This document shows, in pieces, positions 1 to 7,650 of a stretch of 36,923 bases of DNA (its first letter is position 1; the number at the start of each line of letters is the position of its first letter). This stretch comes from Hyphomicrobiales bacterium (GTDB taxonomy: Bacteria; Pseudomonadota; Alphaproteobacteria; Rhizobiales; Rhizobiaceae): positions 1 through 36,923 of the forward strand of contig JAFKJW010000060.1 in assembly GCA_017305925.1 (NCBI GenBank), read 5' to 3'. A model generated the notes under the pieces. The model was not told where the DNA came from. It was given only the letters and a program-made list of their open reading frames with translations, and made no database searches. The position numbers and the translations under genes were made by a program.

Positions 1-251
1 TCCAGAGGACGAAGCTGGTCATCCTCGACGAGCCGACGCGCGGCGTCGACGTCGGGACGATCGTGGAGATCCACAATTTCATCAACGAGCTTGCCGACAG
101 CGGCATGGCGGTGGTGGTGGTCTCCTCCTACCTGCCCGAGATCATGGCGCTCTCGGACCGCATCCTGGTCGCGCGGCAGGGACGCGTGGTCGAGGAGATG
201 GACATCGCCGAGGCGACCGAAAACCGCATCATGTATGCGGCGGTGCATTGA
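1..251 (+). CDS. Sugar ABC transporter ATP-binding protein (CUT2/RbsA type), C-terminal part
   Basis: This is the last 82 codons of an ABC ATPase that enters from the left edge; the reading frame starts at base 3. Visible are the Walker B segment LVILDEPTRGVDVG, the D-loop and the switch region VVVVSSYLPEIMALSDRILV, with S-S replacing the switch histidine. That is usual for the second nucleotide-binding domain of ribose-type (CUT2) ATPases, where the EPTRGVDVG form is typical. The protein would energise import of a sugar-like compound with a permease and binding protein lying outside the window. It ends 33 bases before the stop of a convergent SDR gene. Its family is clear; its substrate is not. 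Confidence 0.9.
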   Translation, partial: QRTKLVILDEPTRGVDVGTIVEIHNFINELADSGMAVVVVSSYLPEIMALSDRILVARQGRVVEEMDIAEATENRIMYAAVH

Positions 252-261
252 AGACGCCGCG

Positions 262-285
262 GCCGGATGCGCCGGCGCGTCCGGC
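262..285. terminator. Hairpin between convergent genes, probable bidirectional terminator
   Basis: A 10-bp stem (262-271 GCCGGATGCG pairing with 276-285 CGCGTCCGGC, one G-U type wobble) with a CCGG loop fills the short gap between the ABC ATPase stop and the SDR stop. No T-tract follows, so termination is inferred from position and stem strength. Confidence 0.45.
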
Positions 286-1022
286 TACCACCTGTTCGCC
301 GGCAGGACGAACATCTGCGCGATCTGCATGTGGGGCGGCTGGTCGAGCGCGAACATCACGCAGCGCGCGACATCTTCCGGATCGAGCGCCATGCCGAAGC
401 GCTCGAAATATTTCCGGGCCGCGTCCTCGTCGCCGCGGTGACGGGATTTCACGATGTCCGTGCGGGTGAGGCCCGGCATGATCTCGGTCACGCGGATCGG
501 CGTCTCGGCAAGCTCGCCGCGGATGATGTCGCTCAGCATGTGAACGCCGGCCTTGCTGGCGGAATAGGGCGCCTGGTCCGGCACCATGCGGATGGCGCTG
601 ATCGAGCTCATGTTGACGACATCGCCGCGGCCCCGCTCGAGCATCCCCGGCAGGATCGCCCGCGTGACGCGCATCAGCCCGGTCAGGTTGGTCTCGACGA
701 TCGCTGCCCAGTCGTCAGCCGATCCGGCGTCGAAGCGGACGCGCCCGCCTATGTCGTGGCCGGCATTGTTCACCAGGATGTCGATGGCCCGGAATTCCGG
801 CGGCAGCCGGTCTAGGCAGCTGGCAACGGCCGGGCCGTCGGTGATGTCGAGGGGCAGGGGGAACGCTCTGTCGCCCAGCCCCGCCGCCAGCGCGGCGAGC
901 GGGGCCTGCTGGCGGTCCGCCAGAACCAGCCGGCACCCTCGGGCGTGAAGGCTCACGCAGATCGCGCGCCCGATGCCGCTCGCCGCGCCGGTGACGAAAG
1001 CCGTCCGTTCCCGATCCGTCAT
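285..1022 (-). CDS. SDR family oxidoreductase
   Basis: A 245-residue classical short-chain dehydrogenase/reductase, a full-length Rossmann-fold NAD(P)-dependent alcohol/ketone oxidoreductase. The cofactor motif TGAASGIG is at residues 11-18, NNAG at 85-88, the catalytic Ser near 139-140 and YSASK with Tyr153 and Lys157. Asp36 after the second strand (VLADR) favours NAD(H). It is the last gene of the minus-strand operon 5294-285, 10 bases after the aldehyde dehydrogenase stop, so it probably oxidises a hydroxyl on the same catabolic intermediate series. The C-terminal tail resembles SDRs annotated as clavaldehyde-dehydrogenase-like or YdfG-like, but substrate cannot be assigned. Confidence 0.93.
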   Translation of the reverse strand: MTDRERTAFVTGAASGIGRAICVSLHARGCRLVLADRQQAPLAALAAGLGDRAFPLPLDITDGPAVASCLDRLPPEFRAIDILVNNAGHDIGGRVRFDAGSADDWAAIVETNLTGLMRVTRAILPGMLERGRGDVVNMSSISAIRMVPDQAPYSASKAGVHMLSDIIRGELAETPIRVTEIMPGLTRTDIVKSRHRGDEDAARKYFERFGMALDPEDVARCVMFALDQPPHMQIAQMFVLPANRW

Positions 1023-1032
1023 CTCATAGCGC

Positions 1033-2517
1033 TCATCGCTGCACGAAAGGATTGGGGACGTTGCCGCTGATGTCGATCCAGACGCTCTTCTCCTGCAGGT
1101 ATTCGCGGATCGCGGACAGGCCGCTCTCGCGGCCGATGCCCGAGCGCTTGAAGCCGCCGAACGGCGACATGTAGCTGACCGCGCGATAGGTGTTGATCCA
1201 TACCGTTCCGGCCTTGAGCCTCTGCGACATGGTCAGCGCGCGCGAGATGCTCTGCGTCCAGACGCCCGCGGCAAGGCCGTAGATCGTGCCGTTGGCGATC
1301 TCGATGGCCTCCTCGTCGCTGTCGAAGGGGATGATGGCCAGAACCGGGCCGAAGACCTCCTCCTGGGCGATGCGCATCTTCGGCGCGACATCGGTGAAGA
1401 TCGTCGGCTCGACGAACCAGCCCTCGCCGCAGGCCGGATCGGTGGCACGCTTGCCGCCGAGCGCCAGCGTGGCGCCCTCCGACTTGGCGATGTCGATATA
1501 CTCCAGCACCTTGGCGAGTTGCGGGCGCGTCGTGATCGGGCCGACCTGGGTGTCGTCGCGCGAGGGATCGCCGATGCGGGCGGTCCTGGCGAAGGCCACC
1601 AGGGCCTCGATGAAGGCGGGATAGATCGAGCGATGAACCAGTGCCCGCGATCCGGCGATGCAGGTCTGGCCGCTGGCGGCGAAGATGCCGGAGACGACGC
1701 CCTTCACGGCGTCGTCCAGCACCGCATCCTGGAAGACGATGTTGGCGGACTTGCCGCCGAGCTCCAGCGTCACCGGCTTAATGGAGCGCGCCGCGAGCTG
1801 GTAGACGCCCTGGCCGGTGCGGTCGCCGCCTGTGAACGCCACCTTGTCGACGCCGGGATGGGAGACGAGATGCTCGCCGATCTCATTGCCGAAGCCGGTG
1901 ACGATGTTGACGATGCCGGGCGGAAAGCCCGCCTGCTCGAAGAGCCTGCCGAATTCCAGCGCGGAAGCCGAGGAGAATTCCGAGGGCTTCCAGACGATCG
2001 CGTTGCCGGCGGCGAGCGCCGGTGCCAGCTTCCACGTCGCCAGCATGAGCGGCGAGTTCCACGGCGTGATCGCGGCCACCACCCCGAGCGGCTCCTCGCG
2101 GGTGAAGTTGAACACGCCGGGCTTGTCGATCGGGATGACGCGGCCCTCGACCTTGTCGGCCAGGCCCGCGAAGTAGTAATACCATTGCGGCATGTAGCGG
2201 AGCTGGCCGCGCATCTCGGCGATCAGCTTGCCGTTGTCGCGGGTCTCGATCCCGGCCAGCCGCTCCGCATCCGCCGCGAGAAGATCGGCGAACTTCCGCA
2301 GCAGGGCGCCGCGCGCGCTGGCGGTGATGCCGGACCACGACGGGTCGTTGAAGGCCTTTGCGGCGGCCGCCACGGCGCGGTCGACGTCTCCCGGCGCGGC
2401 GCGGGGGATTTTCGCCCAGGCCTGCCCGGTGAACGGGTTTTCCGTATCGAACGTCCGGCCGTCCTGGGCATCCACCCATCGACCGCCGATCAGCATCTTG
2501 TATGTGTCCATGTCCAT
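1033..2517 (-). CDS. Aldehyde dehydrogenase family protein
   Basis: A 494-residue NAD(P)-dependent aldehyde dehydrogenase of normal length. Catalytic residues are readable: Asn154 in TPWNSP, Lys177 in WKPSE, Glu252 in LELGGKS, Cys286 in SGQTCIAGS, and EEVFGPV at 385-391. The usual FTGS cofactor motif reads FTGG (228-231). The protein would oxidise an aldehyde to the carboxylate. It lies 36 bases downstream of the CMD-domain gene and 10 bases upstream of the SDR gene in a five-gene operon, so it likely acts on an aldehyde produced by the SDR or hydroxyacid dehydrogenase. Overall form is like betaine/2-hydroxymuconic-semialdehyde-type class I enzymes; the exact substrate is unknown. Confidence 0.95.
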   Translation of the reverse strand: MDMDTYKMLIGGRWVDAQDGRTFDTENPFTGQAWAKIPRAAPGDVDRAVAAAAKAFNDPSWSGITASARGALLRKFADLLAADAERLAGIETRDNGKLIAEMRGQLRYMPQWYYYFAGLADKVEGRVIPIDKPGVFNFTREEPLGVVAAITPWNSPLMLATWKLAPALAAGNAIVWKPSEFSSASALEFGRLFEQAGFPPGIVNIVTGFGNEIGEHLVSHPGVDKVAFTGGDRTGQGVYQLAARSIKPVTLELGGKSANIVFQDAVLDDAVKGVVSGIFAASGQTCIAGSRALVHRSIYPAFIEALVAFARTARIGDPSRDDTQVGPITTRPQLAKVLEYIDIAKSEGATLALGGKRATDPACGEGWFVEPTIFTDVAPKMRIAQEEVFGPVLAIIPFDSDEEAIEIANGTIYGLAAGVWTQSISRALTMSQRLKAGTVWINTYRAVSYMSPFGGFKRSGIGRESGLSAIREYLQEKSVWIDISGNVPNPFVQR

Positions 2518-2553
2518 TCTGCCCGGCGGCCCCGCCGGGTCCGCGAATTGGCG

Positions 2554-2940
2554 TCAGGCCTTGACGGCGTCGAATTCGGCGAAGGCTTCCCGCGCGATGC
2601 GGAAGGAATCCACGGCGGCGGGGACGCCCGCATAGATCGCCACCTGAAGGAGGATCTCGCGGATCTCCTCGCGGCTGACGCCATTGCGCAGGGCGCCCTT
2701 CAGATGCATCTTGAGCTCATGCGGCCGGTTGAGGCAGCTCAGCATCCCGATGTTCAGCATCGAGCGCGTCTTGCGCGGCAGCTCCTCGCGTCCCCACACC
2801 GCCCCCCAGCAATATTCCGTGACGAGCTCCTGCATCGGGCGGTTGAAATCGTCGGCGGACGCGAACGATTTTTCGACGAACTCCTTGCCGAGCACGTCCT
2901 TGCGGATCGCGAAGCCGCGTTCGAAGACATCCTGTGACAT
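2554..2940 (-). CDS. Carboxymuconolactone decarboxylase family protein
   Basis: A 128-residue all-helical CMD-domain protein, the size of PcaC-type gamma-carboxymuconolactone decarboxylases. Recognisable family positions are Glu42 and Trp45 in TEYCWGAVWGR, the basic segment after it, and His79 in ELKMHLKGAL followed by GVSREEIREILLQVAIYAGVP. The ATG at 2938-2940 was chosen because the homologous region begins there; the frame remains open for another 99 codons upstream but that part overlaps the PrpD gene and has no family resemblance. There is only one apparent Cys pair candidate, not the CxxC of AhpD, so peroxidase activity is unlikely. It sits between MmgE/PrpD and ALDH genes and may act on a lactone or decarboxylate an intermediate; this role is inferred. 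Confidence 0.9.
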   Translation of the reverse strand: MSQDVFERGFAIRKDVLGKEFVEKSFASADDFNRPMQELVTEYCWGAVWGREELPRKTRSMLNIGMLSCLNRPHELKMHLKGALRNGVSREEIREILLQVAIYAGVPAAVDSFRIAREAFAEFDAVKA

Positions 2941-2965
2941 TGTCTGCTCCTGATTGTTGGAATGG

Positions 2966-4381
2966 TCATGAAACCTGGCCGGCCGACGGGTGCGTGTTGC
3001 GGCCATTGCGCTCCGCGCGCGGCCGCGAAAGCCGCTGATCAGCCTTCGCGGCGCAGAGCGGAAGGAGGCGGCCGGCGTCCTTCCGCGATTCGAGCCGATC
3101 GACGAATTCTTCGATGGCCTCGGCTGCTTCACCGCCGAGCAGCGCGCCGGCAGCATGCCGGAAGCGTTCGCGCACCTGAGCCTCCGTGGCCGGCACGACG
3201 TCCGGCATGGCCGTCGAAAGCTGGCGGCCGTCGCCAAGCGTCACATCGATCGCAGCGCCCTGCCGCCCGGGGAAAAGGGCGGTGAACTCGGCGCTTGAGA
3301 CCAGCTCGCTGGCACCGATGAGCCGAATGGTTTCCGGATGGGCGAGATCGCCGTAATTCTCCTCGGAGAGCCGGCCATGCGCAAACACCGCGGCCACGCC
3401 GAACGGGATGCTCATCTTCGCCTGGAGCGGCTGGTCGAAAGGGCCCGTCAGGTCGCAGCCGGGATAGGAAGCGGCCGCCGCCGGCACGCTGATGCGGATG
3501 CTTTCGACCGGCGCGGTGTCGGCCCCCATCATCTCGACCATCTTCAATGCCGTCTGGCAGGCGGTCTGGGCGAAATTGCAGGCCGGCGCGGCCTTGTGGT
3601 ACACGTTGAGAATATCGGCCTCTCCGTTGGGAAAGAGCTCGACCGGCCCCGGCATCGGCCGCCGCGCAAGCGCCGCGAAATATCCGGATTTGCCCTCCAG
3701 CACGTCGGGGCTTCCGAAGGCTCCGGCCCGGGCCAGACGTACAGCCATCCAGGCATTGCGGGCGGCGAAACCGGGATGGAAGAACATGTCCGAGCCGCCG
3801 CTCAGCGGCCACTGGTTCAGCCCGGACGCACCGTTCGCCGCGAAGGCGATCGCCGACATCGCCTGGGCGCGGTCGAGCCGCAGCAGGCGCGCACCGCCGC
3901 ACGCCGAGCCGATGGGCGCGACCAGTCCGGTCGGCCTGAACAGTGCCGACATGGCCGGATCGATGAGCATCCTTCCGAGGCGGCCGCCGACCTCGTAGGC
4001 CACCACCGCCGCCTGGATGAGATCGATGCCGGAAACCGTCTCCTCCTCCGCCAGTGCCAGCAGGAGGGGCCAGATCACCACACCGTGGTGGCACACCGAT
4101 GCGGCGTGCATGTCTTCCCTGACGAGGCCGTGGCCCTTGACCGCGTTCACGAAAGCCGCGTCCGCCGGCGTCGCCGTCACCGCCTCGGCGATCATGTGGC
4201 CGCCCGGCGCCGCGGCAACCGCGGCGACCGCCTGGCGGCTGGGCGCCAGTCCGGAAGCCTCGAACGCGCAGCCGAGAAAGTCGAGCAGGCAGAGCTTGGC
4301 CTTCGAGATCACGGCGGGGCCGAACACCTGCGGGGCCGCATTGGTAAGGGCGTCCGCCAGTTCCATCGAGCGCGTCGTCAT
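2966..4381 (-). CDS. MmgE/PrpD family protein
   Basis: A 471-residue member of the MmgE/PrpD fold, which includes 2-methylcitrate dehydratase, cis-aconitate decarboxylase and iminodisuccinate epimerase. Family features are an N-terminal all-helical domain with FLGCAFEASG, the MHAASVCHHG segment that replaces the usual DDTH-HPG region, an ALAEEETVSGIDLIQA helix, and a C-terminal lid domain beginning near residue 270. It is more divergent than the paralogue at 23054 and the canonical DD pair is not conserved. The last ~40 residues are low-complexity and basic. It lies 25 bases upstream of the CMD gene and 19 bases downstream of the hydroxyacid dehydrogenase. A hydration/dehydration or epimerisation step is likely; substrate unknown. 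Confidence 0.85.
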   Translation of the reverse strand: MTTRSMELADALTNAAPQVFGPAVISKAKLCLLDFLGCAFEASGLAPSRQAVAAVAAAPGGHMIAEAVTATPADAAFVNAVKGHGLVREDMHAASVCHHGVVIWPLLLALAEEETVSGIDLIQAAVVAYEVGGRLGRMLIDPAMSALFRPTGLVAPIGSACGGARLLRLDRAQAMSAIAFAANGASGLNQWPLSGGSDMFFHPGFAARNAWMAVRLARAGAFGSPDVLEGKSGYFAALARRPMPGPVELFPNGEADILNVYHKAAPACNFAQTACQTALKMVEMMGADTAPVESIRISVPAAAASYPGCDLTGPFDQPLQAKMSIPFGVAAVFAHGRLSEENYGDLAHPETIRLIGASELVSSAEFTALFPGRQGAAIDVTLGDGRQLSTAMPDVVPATEAQVRERFRHAAGALLGGEAAEAIEEFVDRLESRKDAGRLLPLCAAKADQRLSRPRAERNGRNTHPSAGQVS

Positions 4382-4400
4382 GATCGGTCCTCCGCAGCGG

Positions 4401-5294
4401 TTAGGCGCGTATCTCCACCCCGGCCCATTCCTCGATGATGCGGACCATCGAAGTGAAATCGGAATCAGGCCCGAAGCGGGCCTTGGTGGCGGCGAGCATC
4501 TGGCGAACCAGCGCGCCGCCCACCATGGGCACTCCCAGATTCTCCGCCTCGTCCACGCACATCCGCACGTCCTTGTAGGACAGCGCCGTGGCGAAGCCGA
4601 AATCGAAGGTGCCCGGCAGCACGGCGCGCGGGAACTTGTCCTGCGTGGCGCTGTTGCGGCCGCTCGACGCGTTGATGATGTCGCACATCGTGCTCGGATC
4701 GAGGCCGGCCTTCACGCCCATGGCGAGCGCCTCCGCCGAGAGCAGGATGACGCCAGCGGCGATCATGTTGTTGCCGAGCTTGGCCACCTGCGCGCTTCCC
4801 GGCACTTCGCCGCAATAGAAGCGGCGGCCGAAATTCGCGAGGATCGGCTCGATCTCATCGTAGATCTGCCGGGTGGAGGAGACCATCACCGCCAGCGTGC
4901 CGTTGCGCGCGCCGGCGATGCCGCCCGACACCGGCGCATCCGCCCAGGCAATTCCCTTCTCCGCCAGCGCCTCGGCAACGGTCTTCGCCATGCTGGGGCC
5001 GGTGGTGGAGAGGTCGACGATGACCCTGACCTTCGATCCGGCGGCGATGCCGTCCGCTCCGAGCACCACGTCCCGGACGATCTGAGGCGTCGGCAGGCTG
5101 CAGAACACGATCTCGGCCTCGTCGGCGACCGCGGCCGGAGACGCCGCCGATTTCGTCGATCCCGAGGGCAGTTCATTCGCCGCATCCGGCCGCGTGTCGT
5201 AGACCACCACGCGATGGCCGGCGTCAGCCAGACGGCGCACCATAGGTGCGCCCATGCGGCCGAGGCCGATGAACCCAAGTGTCTGACTCTGCAA
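4401..5294 (-). CDS. NAD(P)-dependent oxidoreductase, beta-hydroxyacid dehydrogenase family
   Basis: A 297-residue protein of the 3-hydroxyisobutyrate / tartronate-semialdehyde reductase family. The cofactor motif GFIGLGRMGAPM is at residues 7-18, the substrate-binding DLSTTGP at 94-100, PVSGG at 121-125, and the catalytic KLGNN with Lys172 and Asn175/176. These residues support reversible NAD(P)-dependent oxidation of a beta-hydroxy acid. It is the first gene of the minus-strand operon that continues with PrpD, CMD, ALDH and SDR, and is divergent from the LysR gene. A clear paralogue lies at 22122 in a second operon, again directly followed by a PrpD gene. Threonate, 3-hydroxyisobutyrate, or hydroxymethylglutarate-type substrates are all possible. 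Confidence 0.93.
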   Translation of the reverse strand: MQSQTLGFIGLGRMGAPMVRRLADAGHRVVVYDTRPDAANELPSGSTKSAASPAAVADEAEIVFCSLPTPQIVRDVVLGADGIAAGSKVRVIVDLSTTGPSMAKTVAEALAEKGIAWADAPVSGGIAGARNGTLAVMVSSTRQIYDEIEPILANFGRRFYCGEVPGSAQVAKLGNNMIAAGVILLSAEALAMGVKAGLDPSTMCDIINASSGRNSATQDKFPRAVLPGTFDFGFATALSYKDVRMCVDEAENLGVPMVGGALVRQMLAATKARFGPDSDFTSMVRIIEEWAGVEIRA

Positions 5295-5373
5295 GAGCTT
5301 TTCCTCTCGAACGCTGTCTCATACTTCAGCAATCCATCGTCGGCAGATTAGGCCAATTCGGGTCCGTGCGATA

Positions 5374-5390
5374 ATGCTCGCGCCGGGCAT
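5374..5390. promoter_or_regulatory. Possible LysR-type binding dyad in the divergent intergenic region
   Basis: The 209-base gap between the hydroxyacid dehydrogenase and LysR genes contains ATGC-N9-GCAT (5374-5377 and 5387-5390), inside ATAATGC...GCATAAC. Interrupted dyads of this kind between a LysR gene and its divergent target are typical of the family. The match is short, so this is a suggestion from position. Confidence 0.3.
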
Positions 5391-5509
5391 AACAGCTTTG
5401 CGGCGGGTCGGGCGCGCGCTTGTCAACGGCGTCGTTGTAATTGAAACTCAGAGCTTCGTTGCATGCCAACGGAAGCCGGTATGTGGTATCTTGCGACGAG
5501 GCGATGCTC

Positions 5510-6436
5510 ATGTTCGACCTAAGGCAGCTCCAGCTCTTTTCGGCGGTGGCGGAATTCGGAAGCTTCTCGCGTGCCGCGGTCGCGCTGTCGGTGAGCCAGC
5601 CGGTGCTCAGCAGGCAGATCAAGGCGCTGGAGGAGAGCGTCGGGATTGCCCTCCTCTATCGGAACGGCCGCGGCATCGTGCTGACGGAAGCCGGCAAGCT
5701 CCTCCAGAGCTACGCGTCGGGGATTCTGGAGCAGGCCTCGCGCGCGGCGACGGAACTCGGGGCACTGCGATCGAATCCGCGCGGCGCGATCACGCTCGGC
5801 ATGCCGCCCTCGGTCGGGGTCGTCCTCACGGCACCCCTGGTCCAGCATTTCCACGAGCAGTTCCCGCAGGTCAGCATGCGCGTCATCGAGGGCTTCAGCG
5901 GCCATCTGCTCGAATGGCTGGTCATGGGCAAGATCGACGTGGCGGTGCTCTACAACGCGCCGCGCATGAACAATCTGCTCTCGGAGCCGATTCTTCGCGA
6001 CGAACTCTTCCTGCTCGGCGCGAAGGACGATCCGTTCCGGCTCGGAACCGGGCCGGTCGATGCCGACGTCGTCTCCCGTATCCCGATGATCCTGCCGGCG
6101 AGGCCGCATGGGCTGCGGGTGTTGCTCGACCACGTCTTCGGCGCGGCGGGCATCGAGCCCAGGATCGAGGTGGAGGTGGAGGCGATGCCTTCGACGCTGC
6201 GCCTCGTGGAAGCCGGCATGGGCTACACGATCCTGTCCTATTCGAGCTGCCACAATCTGGTCGCCGAGGGACGGATCTGCTGCTGGCGCATCCAGAACCC
6301 GTCGATCGAAAGGGAGCTGCTGCTGGCCACCTCCAGCCAGCGACCGACGACGACGGTGATACGGGCGCTGACCGGCCTGATCCGCGACGAGGTGCGCGCG
6401 CTGCGCAAGGCGGGCATCTGGGAGTCCAAGTCATAG
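5510..6436 (+). CDS. LysR family transcriptional regulator
   Basis: About 308 residues: an N-terminal winged helix-turn-helix beginning MFDLRQLQLFSAVAEFGSFS with the SQPVLSRQIKALEE recognition helix, a linker helix, and a C-terminal periplasmic-binding-like effector domain. ATG at 5510 is preferred because LysR proteins normally begin with M-x-L-R-Q-L; ATG at 5504 and an upstream start at 5441 are alternatives, and a purine-rich ACGAGG lies at about 5495-5501. It is divergent from the five-gene catabolic operon 5294-285 and probably activates it in response to a pathway metabolite. Effector domain resembles CbbR/CatR-like and nitrogen-assimilation-type regulators only generally. Confidence 0.93.
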   Translation: MFDLRQLQLFSAVAEFGSFSRAAVALSVSQPVLSRQIKALEESVGIALLYRNGRGIVLTEAGKLLQSYASGILEQASRAATELGALRSNPRGAITLGMPPSVGVVLTAPLVQHFHEQFPQVSMRVIEGFSGHLLEWLVMGKIDVAVLYNAPRMNNLLSEPILRDELFLLGAKDDPFRLGTGPVDADVVSRIPMILPARPHGLRVLLDHVFGAAGIEPRIEVEVEAMPSTLRLVEAGMGYTILSYSSCHNLVAEGRICCWRIQNPSIERELLLATSSQRPTTTVIRALTGLIRDEVRALRKAGIWESKS

Positions 6437-6636
6437 GGAGAAGGCGGCCGGGAGACCTCCCCCGACCGTCATGAGCTCGACGGCGTCGATGACCTTCGGC
6501 CGTCGCGGACCACGCAGATCTGGAAATCGCCCGGACGATGGACCTTCCTCCATGCGGCGGGCGATATATCTGTTATCCGGAATCTGAACGTTCAGCCTGC
6601 TTCACTTGCGCGCGCGACACAGCCAAACTGCCGATG

Positions 6637-6652
6637 CGGATACCGGTAACAC
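6637..6652. promoter_or_regulatory. GntR/IdnR-type operator, site A
   Basis: CGGATACC-GGTAACAC is a dyad with half-sites matching the repeated TTGnTACC element. It lies 25 bases upstream of the MBL hydrolase start at 6677, just before its ribosome binding site, where a bound repressor would block transcription. It belongs to the six-site family described under findings. Confidence 0.65.
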
Positions 6653-6676
6653 CCGCAGCAACGGAGGAGAGCAGTG

Positions 6677-7549
6677 ATGGCCGACACGGTGCAGAAGCAG
6701 ACGCCCGGCGTCTACAGGCGCAGGATCGGCGACGCCATGATCACGGTGGTCAATGACGGGTTCCTCGACATCTCGATGGGCATTCTTCGGGGCACCGACC
6801 GCACCGATATGGAAAGCCTGATGCGCGACAATTTCCGTGACGGCGAGCCGCGCCTCACGGTCAACGCCTTCGTCCTCGAGACCGGCCGCAACACCATACT
6901 GGTCGACGCCGGCGGCGGATCGACCACGGTCTATTCGATGGGGCAACTGCCGGACAATCTGGAGGCCGCCGGTTTCAGGCCGTCGGATTTCGACACGGTC
7001 CTGCTGACGCACATCCATCCCGACCATTCGAGCGGGCTGATCGACAAGGCGGGCAAGCCGCTGTTTCCGCGCGCGGAGATCGTGATCCACGAGGACGATC
7101 TCAACTTCTGGTCCGATCCGGAACAGCGGGGCCGGTCGGCAGCGGCGGCGCCCTATACAGGCTCGGCCGATGCGCTCCTTGCCAGTCACAAGGGGCGGTT
7201 CCGGCCGACGGCCGGCGGGGAGGTGCTGCCCGGTATCACGCAATTGCATCTGCCCGGCCATACGCCCGGCCATTGCGGCTATCAGATCGAGTCGGCTGGC
7301 GAGACGCTGGTGATGTGGGGGGACACGGTGCACGTCCCGGAGATCCAGATCCCGCGCCCGCAGGTCACCAGCGAGTACGACGTCGACGAGGCGCTGGCGG
7401 CGGCGAACCGCCGCAAGATCTTCGAGCACGTCGCCAAGGAGCGGCTGCTCGTCACCGGCGGCCATGTCCATCTGCCGGGCTTCGCTCACATCGTGCCGGC
7501 CGGATCGGGCTTCCGCCTCGTGCCGGAAAGCTGGATGGTGGCGCTGTAG
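6677..7549 (+). CDS. MBL fold metallo-hydrolase (lactonase-like)
   Basis: A 290-residue metallo-beta-lactamase-fold hydrolase. The metal motif THIHPDH has His112, His114, Asp116 and His117; further ligands are the His in LPGHTPGH, the Asp in MWGDTVH and the His in GGHVHLPG. These form a di-metal site that activates water for hydrolysis of an ester, lactone or similar bond; the family includes quorum-quenching lactonases and MBL esterases. Translation may start at GTG 6674 or ATG 6677; a strong GGAGG at 6663-6667 serves either, and ATG is preferred. No signal peptide is apparent. It follows operator site A and converges on livK. It is one of four MBL hydrolases in the island, and the most divergent from the others. 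Confidence 0.9.
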   Translation: MADTVQKQTPGVYRRRIGDAMITVVNDGFLDISMGILRGTDRTDMESLMRDNFRDGEPRLTVNAFVLETGRNTILVDAGGGSTTVYSMGQLPDNLEAAGFRPSDFDTVLLTHIHPDHSSGLIDKAGKPLFPRAEIVIHEDDLNFWSDPEQRGRSAAAAPYTGSADALLASHKGRFRPTAGGEVLPGITQLHLPGHTPGHCGYQIESAGETLVMWGDTVHVPEIQIPRPQVTSEYDVDEALAAANRRKIFEHVAKERLLVTGGHVHLPGFAHIVPAGSGFRLVPESWMVAL

Positions 7550-7591
7550 CCGCTTAGTCCGGCCTGCCTCGGCCGCTTCCCGAAAAAGTTC

Positions 7592-7615
7592 GGGCCGGTC
7601 CATGGAGACCGGCCC
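7592..7615. terminator. Hairpin terminator between convergent MBL and livK-like genes
   Basis: A perfect 9-bp GC-rich stem, GGGCCGGTC (7592-7600) with GACCGGCCC (7607-7615), has a six-base loop and sits midway in the gap between two convergent stops. It is followed by TTGTC on the plus strand and preceded by AACTTTTTCGG on the other, giving a U-rich tract for the minus-strand transcript a few bases away. Confidence 0.7.
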
Positions 7616-7650
7616 TTGTCCGTTCGCGCTTGGGAGGATGCTGCGAACGA

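Noticed and set aside
3338-4438. Long open frames opposite the PrpD, ALDH and RTX genes (up to about 1000 codons)
   Set aside because: These are antisense frames produced by GC-rich codon bias; they lack family motifs, while the opposite strand carries complete known domains.
6435-6560. A 40-residue minus-strand frame after the LysR gene containing VIDAVELMTVGGG
   Set aside because: It overlaps the LysR end, has no recognisable family and no clear ribosome binding site.
6570-6590. TGTTATCCGGAATCTG upstream of the first MBL gene as another operator
   Set aside because: The right half does not fit the dyad, and a better site lies at 6637.
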